Source: Spirosoma agri (GTDB lineage: Bacteria; Bacteroidota; Bacteroidia; Cytophagales; Spirosomataceae). From it: a DNA stretch of 64,000 bases. Where the stretch lies: NCBI RefSeq assembly GCF_010747415.1, contig NZ_JAAGNZ010000003.1, positions 186,001 through 250,000 on the forward strand, written 5' to 3'. This document shows, one piece after another, positions 18,046-26,113 of this stretch. The position numbers and the translations under genes are program-made. Numbering within the stretch: position 1 is the stretch's first letter; each line of letters starts with the position of its first letter. Under the pieces are notes generated by a model. That model searched no databases, had not been told where the DNA came from, and saw nothing but the letters and a program-made list of their open reading frames with translations.

Positions 18046-19428
18046 AATCTTGGCAAACCGGAAACGATAGCCGCCGGGATAACAGCCGTACTCAAATCCA
18101 TGTGATTTTCGTGGGGCAAAGCGGGTACCGGGCGGGGTACGAAAGCGCTGCTGAACCTCAATCAGAAAGACGGGTTCGACTGTTCGTCCTGCGCCTGGCC
18201 GGATCGGTGCGACGGGTATCGGCATCGTAGCCCGCTTGCGTCTGCCGACCGGGACCTGAACAACGCCGGTCGGCAGACGCATCTGCTGGTGCTTCGTCCG
18301 GGTGCTTCGCACTATACACCTATTTCCTGGCCCGACGCCTTTCAGTTGGTAGCTGACGAGCTGAACACACTGGCCTCACCCAACGAAGCCATATTTTACA
18401 TGTCGGGGAAGGTGCCTGATGAGCCCGCTTATTTGTACCAGCTTTTTGTGCGGCAATTCGGGACAAATAATTTGCCCGACTGCTTAAATATGTGCCACGA
18501 AAGCAGCGGTTCAGCTTTGAGTCCAACACTGGGACCGGGCTCAGGGTCCGTCACCCTCAACGATATACACAAAGCCGAGGTTATCCTGATCATGGGTCAG
18601 AACCCCGGCGTGAATCATCCGCGTATGCTCACCGCGCTGCAAATGGCCAAATGCGACGGAGCCAAGATCATTGCCGTTAATCCACTGCACAAAGCCGGGT
18701 TGAGTCACTTCAAGAACCCGCAGGATTTCATGAATCCGCTCAAAGCCGTCGGTACACTGCTTGGTGATGGTACGCCCATCGCTGACCTGCATCTACAGGT
18801 AAAAATCAACGGCGACATGGCAGTATTGCGGGGTATTATAAAACATCTGCTCCGCGCTGAAGAATTAAACCCCGGCGAGGTAATCGATCAGGCGTTCATC
18901 GAGGAGTACACCGCTAACTACGATACCTTTCTGGCTACCATTCGAAACACCAGCTGGGAATCGATCGAGCAACTGAGCGGCCAATCTGATTGCTCCCAAG
19001 CAGAAAATCATTACCTGTTGGGCCATGGGCTGACCCAACAAAAAAGTGGGGTGATGACCATTCAGAAGATTGTCAATCTGCATCTGCTGAAAGGCGCAAT
19101 GGGCAAGCCCGGCTCGAGTACGTGTCCTGTACGCGGGCACTCGAACGTGCAGGAACGCGGTATCAGAGGCCGTCAGCTGGTAACGATCACCAGCCATTTT
19201 GAGGGGCAATAGCGAAGACTGGAGAAATTTGTCGCCATTCCGTACAACATTCCGGAGGGAAATACAGCCGTCTATTTTTAGGAAGTCAATCCACTGGTTG
19301 CCCTGGCCTGTGTTGCCAGTGTAAGCAATACGCCAACGTCTAAATTCGTGATCGTCACGGTAGATCCAATCGCGGAGTTATTACCGGAAGGCAGTACGTC
19401 GGCCGTACCCATTACCGCTACAGCGTAA
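18046..19428 (+). pseudogene. Decayed FdhF/YdeP-family molybdopterin oxidoreductase
   Basis: One reading frame carries matches along the length of an FdhF/YdeP-type oxidoreductase (normally about 750 residues) but with lesions. Pieces in order: NLGKPETIAAGITAVLKSM, stop TGA (18103-18105), KALLNLNQKDGFDCSSCAWP (the Cys pair region), a garbled or deleted segment, LRPGASHYTPISWPDAF through CPVRGHSNVQ, a large in-frame deletion, LVTITSHFEGQ, stop (19210-19212), KFVAIPYNIPEGNTAVYF, stop (19279-19281), then NTPTSKFVIVTVDP to the final TAA. The intact 18289-19212 stretch would encode only the middle of the protein and lack most of the cofactor-binding C-terminal domain. Family members bind bis-MGD; this copy cannot be functional as a full enzyme. 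Confidence 0.85.
18238..18280. repeat. 15-bp perfect inverted repeat inside the pseudogene
   Basis: Arms GCGTCTGCCGACCGG (18238-18252) and CCGGTCGGCAGACGC (18266-18280) flank 13 nt. The repeat lies exactly where the oxidoreductase match is interrupted, between SCAWP and LRPG, so it may mark a rearrangement or templated repair. Confidence 0.7.
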
Positions 19429-19642
19429 AGGAATGCCGGTGGTTCGGCCTACTAATTAAGCCAGAGCCGAACTCCTGCTTATCCCCTACCCGGCAACCTA
19501 GCCCGTAAATGAGTTCATTAATTTGTACAGCATCGGGACAATGCCTGTAACTGATGATAATTTTATACTACCGGTTAAGCCGGTTTTACCAAGAGATGGA
19601 AAGCGGATAAGTAGCTACGATGAGGATCATGACGCATTTTGG

Positions 19643-20077
19643 TCACTCTTCGTGTCTGACATCGAGTAGCGTAACCGTCTCATACCAGTACGTTCTCAGA
19701 TTACTCAGATACACTCTCCACTCAAGAAAACTGAAGGGCTTACTCGTGAATGAGGATGCTCCAAAAGCGTAAGCACGCTCCACCAAGCGGGGGGCTTTGG
19801 AAGCGGATAAGATTACCGTTGGCAACGTTCGGCCTTTGGGGTGAGCCCGCAATAAGGCTAAAAAATCTAACCCGTCGGCCTTGCCTTTCAGATCAATGTC
19901 CAGCAACACAATTTTTGGCCCTCTTCCCTTCAAATCTTCGATATACTGTTTGGCCTCTTCAAACGTGGTCACGTGGATAAATGACGCTTCGATAAAGCTG
20001 TTTTGTGCGGCTCGGTTCAGGATATCAGCGATAGCAGGGTCATCATCAACCAGTAAAATCGGAAATTTAGTGGGCAT
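19643..20077 (-). CDS. Receiver-only response regulator
   Basis: 144 residues from the ATG at 20077 (MPTKFPILLVDDDPAIADIL); the frame extends to 20113. A single receiver domain: acidic pair DDD near residue 10, phospho-acceptor Asp in VLLDIDLKGKADGLDFL (about 58), Ser/Thr switch in VILSASK, and conserved Lys in FTSKPF. There is no output domain, as in CheY-like relays. It lies 77 bp downstream of the PAS histidine kinase (20155-22239) and is probably co-transcribed, so it is the likely phosphate acceptor of that kinase. Confidence 0.9.
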   Translation of the reverse strand: MPTKFPILLVDDDPAIADILNRAAQNSFIEASFIHVTTFEEAKQYIEDLKGRGPKIVLLDIDLKGKADGLDFLALLRAHPKGRTLPTVILSASKAPRLVERAYAFGASSFTSKPFSFLEWRVYLSNLRTYWYETVTLLDVRHEE

Positions 20078-20154
20078 GGTAGGCGGTGAGCATACATCAA
20101 CCAGACGTACCATTTTCTGGTCTAAACCAGACGCTAAATTATACTATTTTCGCT

Positions 20155-22239
20155 TTATATGGGCAAATAAACGCTAAATGTTGTTCCCTGACCAGGCCGG
20201 CTACTGGCCGTGATAGCGCCCCCATGATTGGTCACCACTTTTTGACAAATGGCCAAGCCAACACCCGTTCCGGCAAACTCGTTTCGGCCATGCAGTCGCT
20301 GGAAAACCTGAAAAATTCGGTCCAGGTATTTTTCTTCAAAACCAATTCCGTTGTCGGTTACGTCGATTCGGTAATACGCATCGGCCTGCCGGGCTGGTTT
20401 TACAGCCGGTGGCAACTCAGACGCCAGTACGTCAGTCGCATTGATCTGAATGTGGGGATTTCGATCGGTACGCCGGAATTTGAGCGCGTTGGAAAGTAAG
20501 TTCTGAACGAGTTGATTCAGTTGAAGATCATCACCCGGTACGACCGGTAAAATACCAACCTGAACAACAGCCTGACTTTCATCAATTGCCACCGATAGAT
20601 TCTCCAGCACGTCCTTCACAAGATGGTCGAGCGCTACGGGCGTTGCTGTCACCTGCCGGATTGATATTCGAGAAAATGTCAGTAAGTCGCGGATCAGTAG
20701 CGACATGCGACCAGCGGCTATCTGCATTCGGTCAATATAGATCAGCTCTTCGCCACCCGTAGCAAAGCGAGTCTTCAGGAGATCACAGAACTGCTGAATT
20801 TTACGGAGAGGTTCCTGCAAATCATGCGAAGCGATGTAAGCAAACTGCTCCAGATTCTGGTTGGAACGAGTCAGGTTCTGGTTAGATTCTTCAAGCTGTT
20901 CATTCGCGGCTACGATCTCCTCACTGCTGGCCGTTAGTTCTTCATTACTGGCTGCCAGTTCTTCGTTCGTGGCGGATAATTCCTCATTAGTCGCTTCCAG
21001 CTCTTCGGTTCGTTCCTGCACCAGTTGTTCGAGGGCCAGCTGAACGTGCCGTTGCATGGTAACGTCCTGCGCTGTGCCACTGAGCAAGGCTGGCTGGCCT
21101 TTGGCATCATAAAATACCTGAGCCTGTGCATGGATGATTCGTGTCCGGTTGGTGAGCCGGTTTATGATCGGATGTTCGTTCTCATAATGACCCGATGATC
21201 CAGGCTGTATTGCCAAGTTAATGGCGCTGACCACTGCATCTCTAAAGTCGATAGGCAGCGGATTATATGCTTCATCCAAATCCGCGGTATCGTTCGAGAA
21301 TCCCAGCCAGTCCATAAACCGGTCCGAATAATGAAATGTGTTTGTTTGGATGTCCAGGCTCCAGGTGGCCAGTTCCGCCAGTTCGATAGCACCCCGCAGA
21401 TTTTTTTCACTTTTCTCCAGGTCCTGCTTGGCCCGGATCAGATCTGTTATTTCTGCGGCTGTGTTCATGACCCCGTAGACCTGCCCATCGGCGTCGTAAA
21501 GGGGTGTAAAGCTGTAGTTAAAGTAAAAGGACTGTAGCCGCCCGGCAATGACAATATCGACGCGTTGATTGCGGGCATGAAAGGCGATACCGGTCCTGTA
21601 TACCCGATCAAGCTGGTCGTAGATCAACTGGTTTGACAACTCGGGCAGTATGTCCGAGTATTTCTTTCCAATCACGTCGTTGCCTTTTCCCCATACATCC
21701 AGGATTGACTGGTTGGCAAACTGAATCGTCATCTCAGGGCCGCTATAAACGCCAATGGGGAAAGGGGCACTTTCGATCAGGCTTCGTAGCTTCGCTTCGC
21801 CTTCCGAAAACGGATTATCAGCTGGCTGGGGCCGTCTGTGTTCTCCGACGATCGCCAGCGCAACACCCGAAAGTTGCATTGGCGCATTGTCAGGATTGGC
21901 CTTTGCCTTACCGATCATGCGTATCCATTGCTCCCCGGTGGTTTCATTCGTCCGGAACCGTAGGGTTAAGTTTGCCGTGGAGGATGCTACGGTTAGCCGT
22001 TGGAAAGACTCGTCTACCTGCTGCCGGTCATCTGGATGTATAAGAACCAGCAGCTGCTCGTAGGTGATCGTTTTATTATCCGATAAACCAAAAAGTGCCT
22101 GACACTGATCATCCCATTTAATAAGCCACTGATCGAAATCAAGTTCCCAGGTGCCAATACCGGCATTAAGCAAGGTATTTTGTAGCCTCTCCAGTTCGGC
22201 ATTTGTATTTTGGTCAAAGGGCTTGTGCTCGCCAGCCAT
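20155..22239 (-). CDS. PAS-domain sensor histidine kinase
   Basis: 694 residues, soluble. Three PAS units (about 15-140, 150-270 and 280-400), then a long coiled coil of Glu/Asn/Ser repeats (EELSATNEELAASNEEL; VAANEQLEESNQNL), then HisKA with His472 in IASHDLQEPLRKI and a HATPase_c domain (N box NALKFR, DNGIGFEEKYLDRIFQVFQR, GTGVGLAI). The DLQEPLRKI form of the H box is typical of the cytophagal bacteriophytochrome-like HisKA subgroup. Its N-terminal PAS resembles that of the PAS-only protein at 15921-17495. The receiver-only regulator follows on the same strand. Confidence 0.92.
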   Translation of the reverse strand: MAGEHKPFDQNTNAELERLQNTLLNAGIGTWELDFDQWLIKWDDQCQALFGLSDNKTITYEQLLVLIHPDDRQQVDESFQRLTVASSTANLTLRFRTNETTGEQWIRMIGKAKANPDNAPMQLSGVALAIVGEHRRPQPADNPFSEGEAKLRSLIESAPFPIGVYSGPEMTIQFANQSILDVWGKGNDVIGKKYSDILPELSNQLIYDQLDRVYRTGIAFHARNQRVDIVIAGRLQSFYFNYSFTPLYDADGQVYGVMNTAAEITDLIRAKQDLEKSEKNLRGAIELAELATWSLDIQTNTFHYSDRFMDWLGFSNDTADLDEAYNPLPIDFRDAVVSAINLAIQPGSSGHYENEHPIINRLTNRTRIIHAQAQVFYDAKGQPALLSGTAQDVTMQRHVQLALEQLVQERTEELEATNEELSATNEELAASNEELTASSEEIVAANEQLEESNQNLTRSNQNLEQFAYIASHDLQEPLRKIQQFCDLLKTRFATGGEELIYIDRMQIAAGRMSLLIRDLLTFSRISIRQVTATPVALDHLVKDVLENLSVAIDESQAVVQVGILPVVPGDDLQLNQLVQNLLSNALKFRRTDRNPHIQINATDVLASELPPAVKPARQADAYYRIDVTDNGIGFEEKYLDRIFQVFQRLHGRNEFAGTGVGLAICQKVVTNHGGAITASSRPGQGTTFSVYLPI

Positions 22240-22448
22240 TGAATTTAACTAGATTACAAGAGAATAATTCATACTGCCAGATATGATAGACTATCTGAAG
22301 AAGAAAAATGTTCTGTCAACCCCGCAATCCCTGTTCAGTCATTCACCCGCTGGTAGTCCAATTATCGGAAAGCGATTCTCGGGGCAAGTGCATTCAGTTG
22401 TTTGTGCGGGGATGGGTTTTAAGCGCCACCCGATCTATTGTCATTGCC

Positions 22449-22640
22449 TCAGCGCCCCCGGCCTTTTAACCACAGATAAAACAGACCCAGCACATCAAAA
22501 CAAATGATCGGATAGCAATACACCACCCATCGCCATAGACTACTTGTCAGCATCAGATCAGTGATGTCAACGCTGAAATAGACCACCAGCGGAATGATAA
22601 CAACTAGCAGCCAGCAAACAAACTCAAACAGGCGTTTCAT
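22449..22640 (-). CDS. Small two-helix membrane protein, 63 residues
   Basis: Not recognised as a named family. Two hydrophobic helices (FEFVCWLLVVIIPLVVYF; WVVYCYPIICFDVLGLFYLW) are joined by a short loop, with a basic C-terminus (LKGRGR). Length and composition suit a real small membrane protein. It stands alone between the kinase start and the toxin gene. Confidence 0.5.
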   Translation of the reverse strand: MKRLFEFVCWLLVVIIPLVVYFSVDITDLMLTSSLWRWVVYCYPIICFDVLGLFYLWLKGRGR

Positions 22641-22779
22641 GCGGGTTCATTCTATAACCATTACTCCTACAGTTGGACTGGATCAACGACACGTTTTTCT
22701 GTCAACATACGGTCGACTCGTTCAACCGGATTAGTTAACTTCGTTACGGATGAAACGGCATACTGGTGTTGAATGATCT

Positions 22780-23301
22780 TTACTCAGCCGCTGCGGGGGG
22801 GTCCCTTTCCCGCCAGAGCCGACGCTCGATAGGAAACGGCTCCTGTTTAATAACCCGAATTTGGCTAAAATCCGGGTGAGACGGATGAAGTAGGTAGTTG
22901 TAAGACATAGGCACTACCACAGATGGAACAGCCGCTACCAGCGTCGTGGGCGCATTGAGCCAGTCGCGCAGAATCCATTGAGTATGTTCGTAGCTCTCGT
23001 CGTTCCAGTAAGCTGGCAGATCATCAAAGGGGTATACTTTTATCAGGTCCGGCGAGGCATCTACACCAGCATACTGACCCGGCACGTCCAGCGTAAACAG
23101 CAGGAGCTGCGGTAATTTTTCGTAGCTAACACGTGGCTGGTGAACCAGCGATTCAACCAGAGCCAGAGCGGGTGACGATGTCGTGTAGAGCAACGGGTAT
23201 CCTTTGGGATTCCAGCGTCCGCCGAATAACCGTGCACCTTCAGTTGCCAACGGGTCACGGCTATATTTTGCCTTTATGGTTCGATAAACAGTCAGCGTCA
23301 C
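22780..23301 (-). CDS. RES-domain toxin (NAD+-depleting)
   Basis: 173 residues matching the RES family: LTVYRTIKAKYSRDPLATEG, GGRWNPKGYPLLYTTSS (the Arg and Tyr of the active site), and ALALVESLVH with the conserved Glu-Ser. RES toxins degrade NAD+ by phosphorolysis or hydrolysis and stop growth when the antitoxin is lost. The gene starts 15 bp after the stop of an Xre/MbcA/ParS-type antitoxin gene, the standard order for this type II pair. Its place beside parAB and the origin suggests a role in stable inheritance of the replicon. Confidence 0.88.
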   Translation of the reverse strand: MTLTVYRTIKAKYSRDPLATEGARLFGGRWNPKGYPLLYTTSSPALALVESLVHQPRVSYEKLPQLLLFTLDVPGQYAGVDASPDLIKVYPFDDLPAYWNDESYEHTQWILRDWLNAPTTLVAAVPSVVVPMSYNYLLHPSHPDFSQIRVIKQEPFPIERRLWRERDPPAAAE

Positions 23302-23316
23302 GATTCGGGCTGTTTT

Positions 23317-23727
23317 TTAGCCGACAATGCCATGCTCGATTCGACCCAGCACATCATCGACCAGTCCAAAACCGGTCGTCGTATCCAACAGGTACAGGGG
23401 CGATTGGCTGGTAAGCTCCCGAATTGGCGAACGTAACCATCCGGCCAACGTTTCGGCATCCTCATCGAAGACATCGAGCCCGTGTCGTAAAAGATTGGTG
23501 AGTAGAAGCAACCGTTCAGACGCATCTCGTGCGAGTTTGTCATCGGGTTTGAGCCGGTGCAGATTGCGTACCGACATGCTTAGAATACGCGCCAGCTCGA
23601 TATCAGTTAGTCCAACCAGGCCCGCTACCTGATCAGCTTCGGAACGCAGTATCCCCTGCCTCGATTTTTCGATAACGGTGTAAGGCGGATAAAGAGCCGA
23701 CTTCGGAGATAGTGTTTTGTATACCAT
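23317..23727 (-). CDS. Xre/MbcA/ParS-type antitoxin (DUF2384)
   Basis: 136 residues from the ATG at 23727 (MVYKTLSPKSALYPPYTVIE); the frame is open to 23817. It has an N-terminal Xre-like helical region (ADQVAGLVGLTDIELARILS; SVRNLHRLKPDDKL) and a C-terminal toxin-binding DUF2384 part (ETLAGWLRSPIRELTSQSPL, ending in LVDDVLGRIEHGI). Such antitoxins block the RES active site and repress their own promoter. Directly upstream of and co-oriented with the RES toxin gene. Confidence 0.88.
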   Translation of the reverse strand: MVYKTLSPKSALYPPYTVIEKSRQGILRSEADQVAGLVGLTDIELARILSMSVRNLHRLKPDDKLARDASERLLLLTNLLRHGLDVFDEDAETLAGWLRSPIRELTSQSPLYLLDTTTGFGLVDDVLGRIEHGIVG

Positions 23728-23950
23728 GTCAAACCAGTGCCTTTTTTCACTACTACAACGGCAATATGCCAAGAGTCGTTCGACTTTGCAAACGTTCGAC
23801 CTGGGAGACAGGTGCAAATTTACTTTCTGCCGTAAAAATGACTAATCGCGTCAGCCCTGTTTTCGCGAATTAATTTACGTGGTTCACCCCTATCAGAAAT
23901 GCTATCTTGCTAGTAATCAATAGTATATCTCAGTATTGGTTTCACCCGAC

Positions 23951-23979
23951 GGTCAAAGTGACAGCGTGTCACTTTGACC
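23951..23979. repeat. Palindrome 1 (parS-like)
   Basis: Perfect 13-bp arms GGTCAAAGTGACA and TGTCACTTTGACC around the 3-bp centre GCG. The core AAAGTGACA-GCG-TGTCACTTT is shared with palindrome 3 and nearly shared with palindrome 2. Location downstream of parB suggests a ParB binding site. Confidence 0.75.
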
Positions 23980-24037
23980 TCGAATCATGGTTTATATCTA
24001 TATGTTTAAAGTCGCTTCGCATTAGTTTAAAAAATTT

Positions 24038-24070
24038 GGGGTCAACGTGACACGTTGTCACGTTGACCCC
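24038..24070. repeat. Palindrome 2 (parS-like)
   Basis: Perfect 15-bp arms GGGGTCAACGTGACA and TGTCACGTTGACCCC around centre CGT; one more T-A pair extends it outward. Its centre is 89 bp from that of palindrome 1. The core differs from the other two at one position per arm (AACGTGACA). Confidence 0.75.
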
Positions 24071-24127
24071 AGAATGGAATTTCACCTTGCTATTTTTCGT
24101 TCTCTATCGTGGCTTTTGTCAAATTAA

Positions 24128-24156
24128 GAGCAAAGTGACAGCGTGTCACTTTGCTC
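24128..24156. repeat. Palindrome 3 (parS-like), overlapping parB stop
   Basis: Perfect 13-bp arms GAGCAAAGTGACA and TGTCACTTTGCTC around GCG. It covers the last codons and stop of parB (24146-24148). Its centre is 88 bp from that of palindrome 2. Confidence 0.75.
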
Positions 24157-25015
24157 CCAGCAGACCGATCAACGCGTTCGTTTTTAGGACCAGCTGTTCG
24201 CATCGGTCTCGGGTAAGCGTTCCGGCGGCTAGTTCCCTTATCGCGGTTTCCAGCGCTGCCATCTCCCCTTTTTTGCTCTTTTTTGTGGTTGGTTTCGCTC
24301 CGGTTTCGACTGAAGATATTGCACGTTCAATCGCATCTATGTTCTGAAATGGCTCGGTTGTCTCCGCTTTGCCAATAGTTTTGATTGATGCTTTGGGAAG
24401 CTTTTTCTTTCCTGACAACACAGCCTGTTTTACATCAGGCGCCAGCTTTTCCAGACCAGCCGCGAAATCACCATCCCGTTTTATGGTTCGGCTACTGACC
24501 CCGTATTCCTTTCCCAGTGCTGCCGAAACATCCAGTTGCGAACCGCCGGTTTTGTTTCCTCCTCGCATCGACTTCTGCTGTAAATACCGCAATCCGCGCA
24601 GGTATGAGGTCTGTTCGGCGGTTAGATTTCGACGGCCCAACTGGTAATCGATCATGTATGCCTTAACCTCGTCCAATGTGGTAAACTGAACCAGATTGAT
24701 TCGATAATCCAACCGGTATTGCGAACCGATTCGGTACCGGTTGTGGCCATCGATCAGGATAAACACTGGTCGATCTTCGGCGTCGATCTGTGCTGCGGTC
24801 GATGTGGTTTCCCAAACCGTAAGCGGATCTTTAACGCCATGTTTCAGGACATTTTGCTGTAATTGCTCGAATTCATCATCTGCCAACGGCGGAATCAAGT
24901 CGCGCAGGCTGTCAAGGATCAGGATCTGGCTTTTGATGTTTTCTTCCGTCGATAGGAGCGAGGGACGTAGGGCTGACGTCTTTTCTTTCATCGAACTCAT
25001 GAAATCTTTTTTCAT
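24146..25015 (-). CDS. parB: ParB/RepB/Spo0J family partition protein
   Basis: 289 residues. The N-terminal ParB domain shows LRDLIPPLADDEFEQLQQNV, GVKDPLTVWE and IDGHNRYRIG (Gly-His-Asn-Arg at 90-93), where related proteins carry the CTP-binding/clamp motif. A central helical DNA-binding part (SAALGKEYGVSSRTIKRDGD) includes a helix-turn-helix. The C-terminal part (AALETAIRELAAGTLTRD) probably dimerises. It follows parA with a 1-bp gap, so the two are translated together. Three palindromes lie at and beyond its 3' end and are the likely centromere sites. Confidence 0.88.
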   Translation of the reverse strand: MKKDFMSSMKEKTSALRPSLLSTEENIKSQILILDSLRDLIPPLADDEFEQLQQNVLKHGVKDPLTVWETTSTAAQIDAEDRPVFILIDGHNRYRIGSQYRLDYRINLVQFTTLDEVKAYMIDYQLGRRNLTAEQTSYLRGLRYLQQKSMRGGNKTGGSQLDVSAALGKEYGVSSRTIKRDGDFAAGLEKLAPDVKQAVLSGKKKLPKASIKTIGKAETTEPFQNIDAIERAISSVETGAKPTTKKSKKGEMAALETAIRELAAGTLTRDRCEQLVLKTNALIGLLGAK

Positions 25016-25016
25016 A

Positions 25017-25961
25017 TCAGATCGACATTATTTCGGTAGCAAGGTGATGGTATTGCTGCCAGGATGGTGATTTAGCGGAGTAGGTGTACAGATCTTCTTT
25101 CGCAACCTGCGATTGCTTGATAACCGTTGATACCTCGATGATCGATTCGTAGATATGAAAACTCTGGAACGTATCCCGGATATGCGCCATCATGCTTTTA
25201 TGAACACTCTGGTTTTTGTGAACCATCGTGAAAACAATACCTTTCACCGTCAATGTGGGATTGATGTACGTCCGAACCTCGGCAATCCGATTGAACAGAC
25301 TTTCGACACCGTGGTAAGCACTGGCCTCGGGTTGAATAGGCACGACACAAAAGTTGGACGCTACCAGCGAACAGGTTGTGCAAATACCCAGGCTGGGGGG
25401 GCAGTCGATGAGAATATAATCAAATTTATCCCGCGCTTCTTCCAGTTTTAACGATAGTCTACGATCAGCACCGATGGAATTGGCCAGTTCGGATTCCCGA
25501 TATGCCATTCGAATATCAGACGGCGTCAGAAACAGATTGCTGGAAATTTCGATCATGGGTAGGGGAGAACCCGTCAGCAGCGCATCGATCACCTGTTCAC
25601 TGGGTACGTGGATACCAAAACACTGCGATAGATTGCCCTGTGAATCCATATCGACCAGCAGAACCCGGTTACCCAGCAAACTCAATGCTTTACCGACATT
25701 GATCGTTGTCGTCGTTTTCCCAACCCCGCCTTTATGATTGACAACGGAAATAACTTTCGCTTTATCGAACAGGGCCTCCGAATAACCATACCTTCGGACG
25801 GCTTCATCAAGAGCTGGTAAGTGTTTGGCTGGAATATCCTTTTGGTCAGATAGCGCTTTATGAAGCGTTTTAGAGGGGATACCAGCTTCTTTTTCGATCT
25901 GCGACAGGTTAAGGGCTGGTTTAGCGCGCAGAAACCGCACTAGTTTTTCCTGGGTGATCAT
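25017..25961 (-). CDS. parA: ParA family partition ATPase with N-terminal HTH
   Basis: 314 residues. The first 65 residues form a helix-turn-helix-like unit (LNLSQIEKEAGIPSKTLHKA), as in plasmid ParA proteins that repress their own promoter. Then a Walker-type ATPase: KGGVGKTTT (77-85), the Walker A' VDMDSQGN, and Walker B YILIDCPPSLG. ParA forms ATP-dependent gradients on the nucleoid that move ParB-bound plasmid. A perfect inverted repeat just upstream of the start (25967-26020) is a candidate operator. parB follows immediately. Confidence 0.92.
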   Translation of the reverse strand: MITQEKLVRFLRAKPALNLSQIEKEAGIPSKTLHKALSDQKDIPAKHLPALDEAVRRYGYSEALFDKAKVISVVNHKGGVGKTTTTINVGKALSLLGNRVLLVDMDSQGNLSQCFGIHVPSEQVIDALLTGSPLPMIEISSNLFLTPSDIRMAYRESELANSIGADRRLSLKLEEARDKFDYILIDCPPSLGICTTCSLVASNFCVVPIQPEASAYHGVESLFNRIAEVRTYINPTLTVKGIVFTMVHKNQSVHKSMMAHIRDTFQSFHIYESIIEVSTVIKQSQVAKEDLYTYSAKSPSWQQYHHLATEIMSI

Positions 25962-25966
25962 AGTTT

Positions 25967-26020
25967 TTTGGATAAAAAATTATCTTTTGTAAAAGTATAA
26001 AGAACTTCTTTTATCCAAAA
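25967..26020. promoter_or_regulatory. Candidate operator upstream of parA
   Basis: Perfect 12-bp arms TTTTGGATAAAA (25967-25978) and TTTTATCCAAAA (26009-26020) lie directly upstream of the parA ATG, with centres 42 bp apart (about four helical turns). The AT-rich middle can hold the promoter. Autoregulation by ParA through its N-terminal HTH is the likely use. Confidence 0.55.
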
Positions 26021-26113
26021 CCATAATGACTAAAAAATACGGGCAGTTGATCGGGGTAGGAGGGAGGCAGAATGGCTGTACTCGATCAACCAATTGCTCA
26101 ATCACCTGACTCA

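Larger units (their letters stand above)
23728..24145. other. Centromere-like region between antitoxin and parB
   Basis: This non-coding stretch holds two complete palindromes and most of a third that overlaps the parB stop (each listed separately). It also holds the toxin-antitoxin promoter. The rest is AT-rich with no supported gene. Confidence 0.7.

Noticed and set aside
18103..18105. In-frame TGA in the FdhF-like sequence as selenocysteine
   Set aside because: The position follows AVLKSM, not the catalytic Cys/Sec site of formate dehydrogenases; FdhF/YdeP proteins do not use selenocysteine there, and further TAG stops follow.
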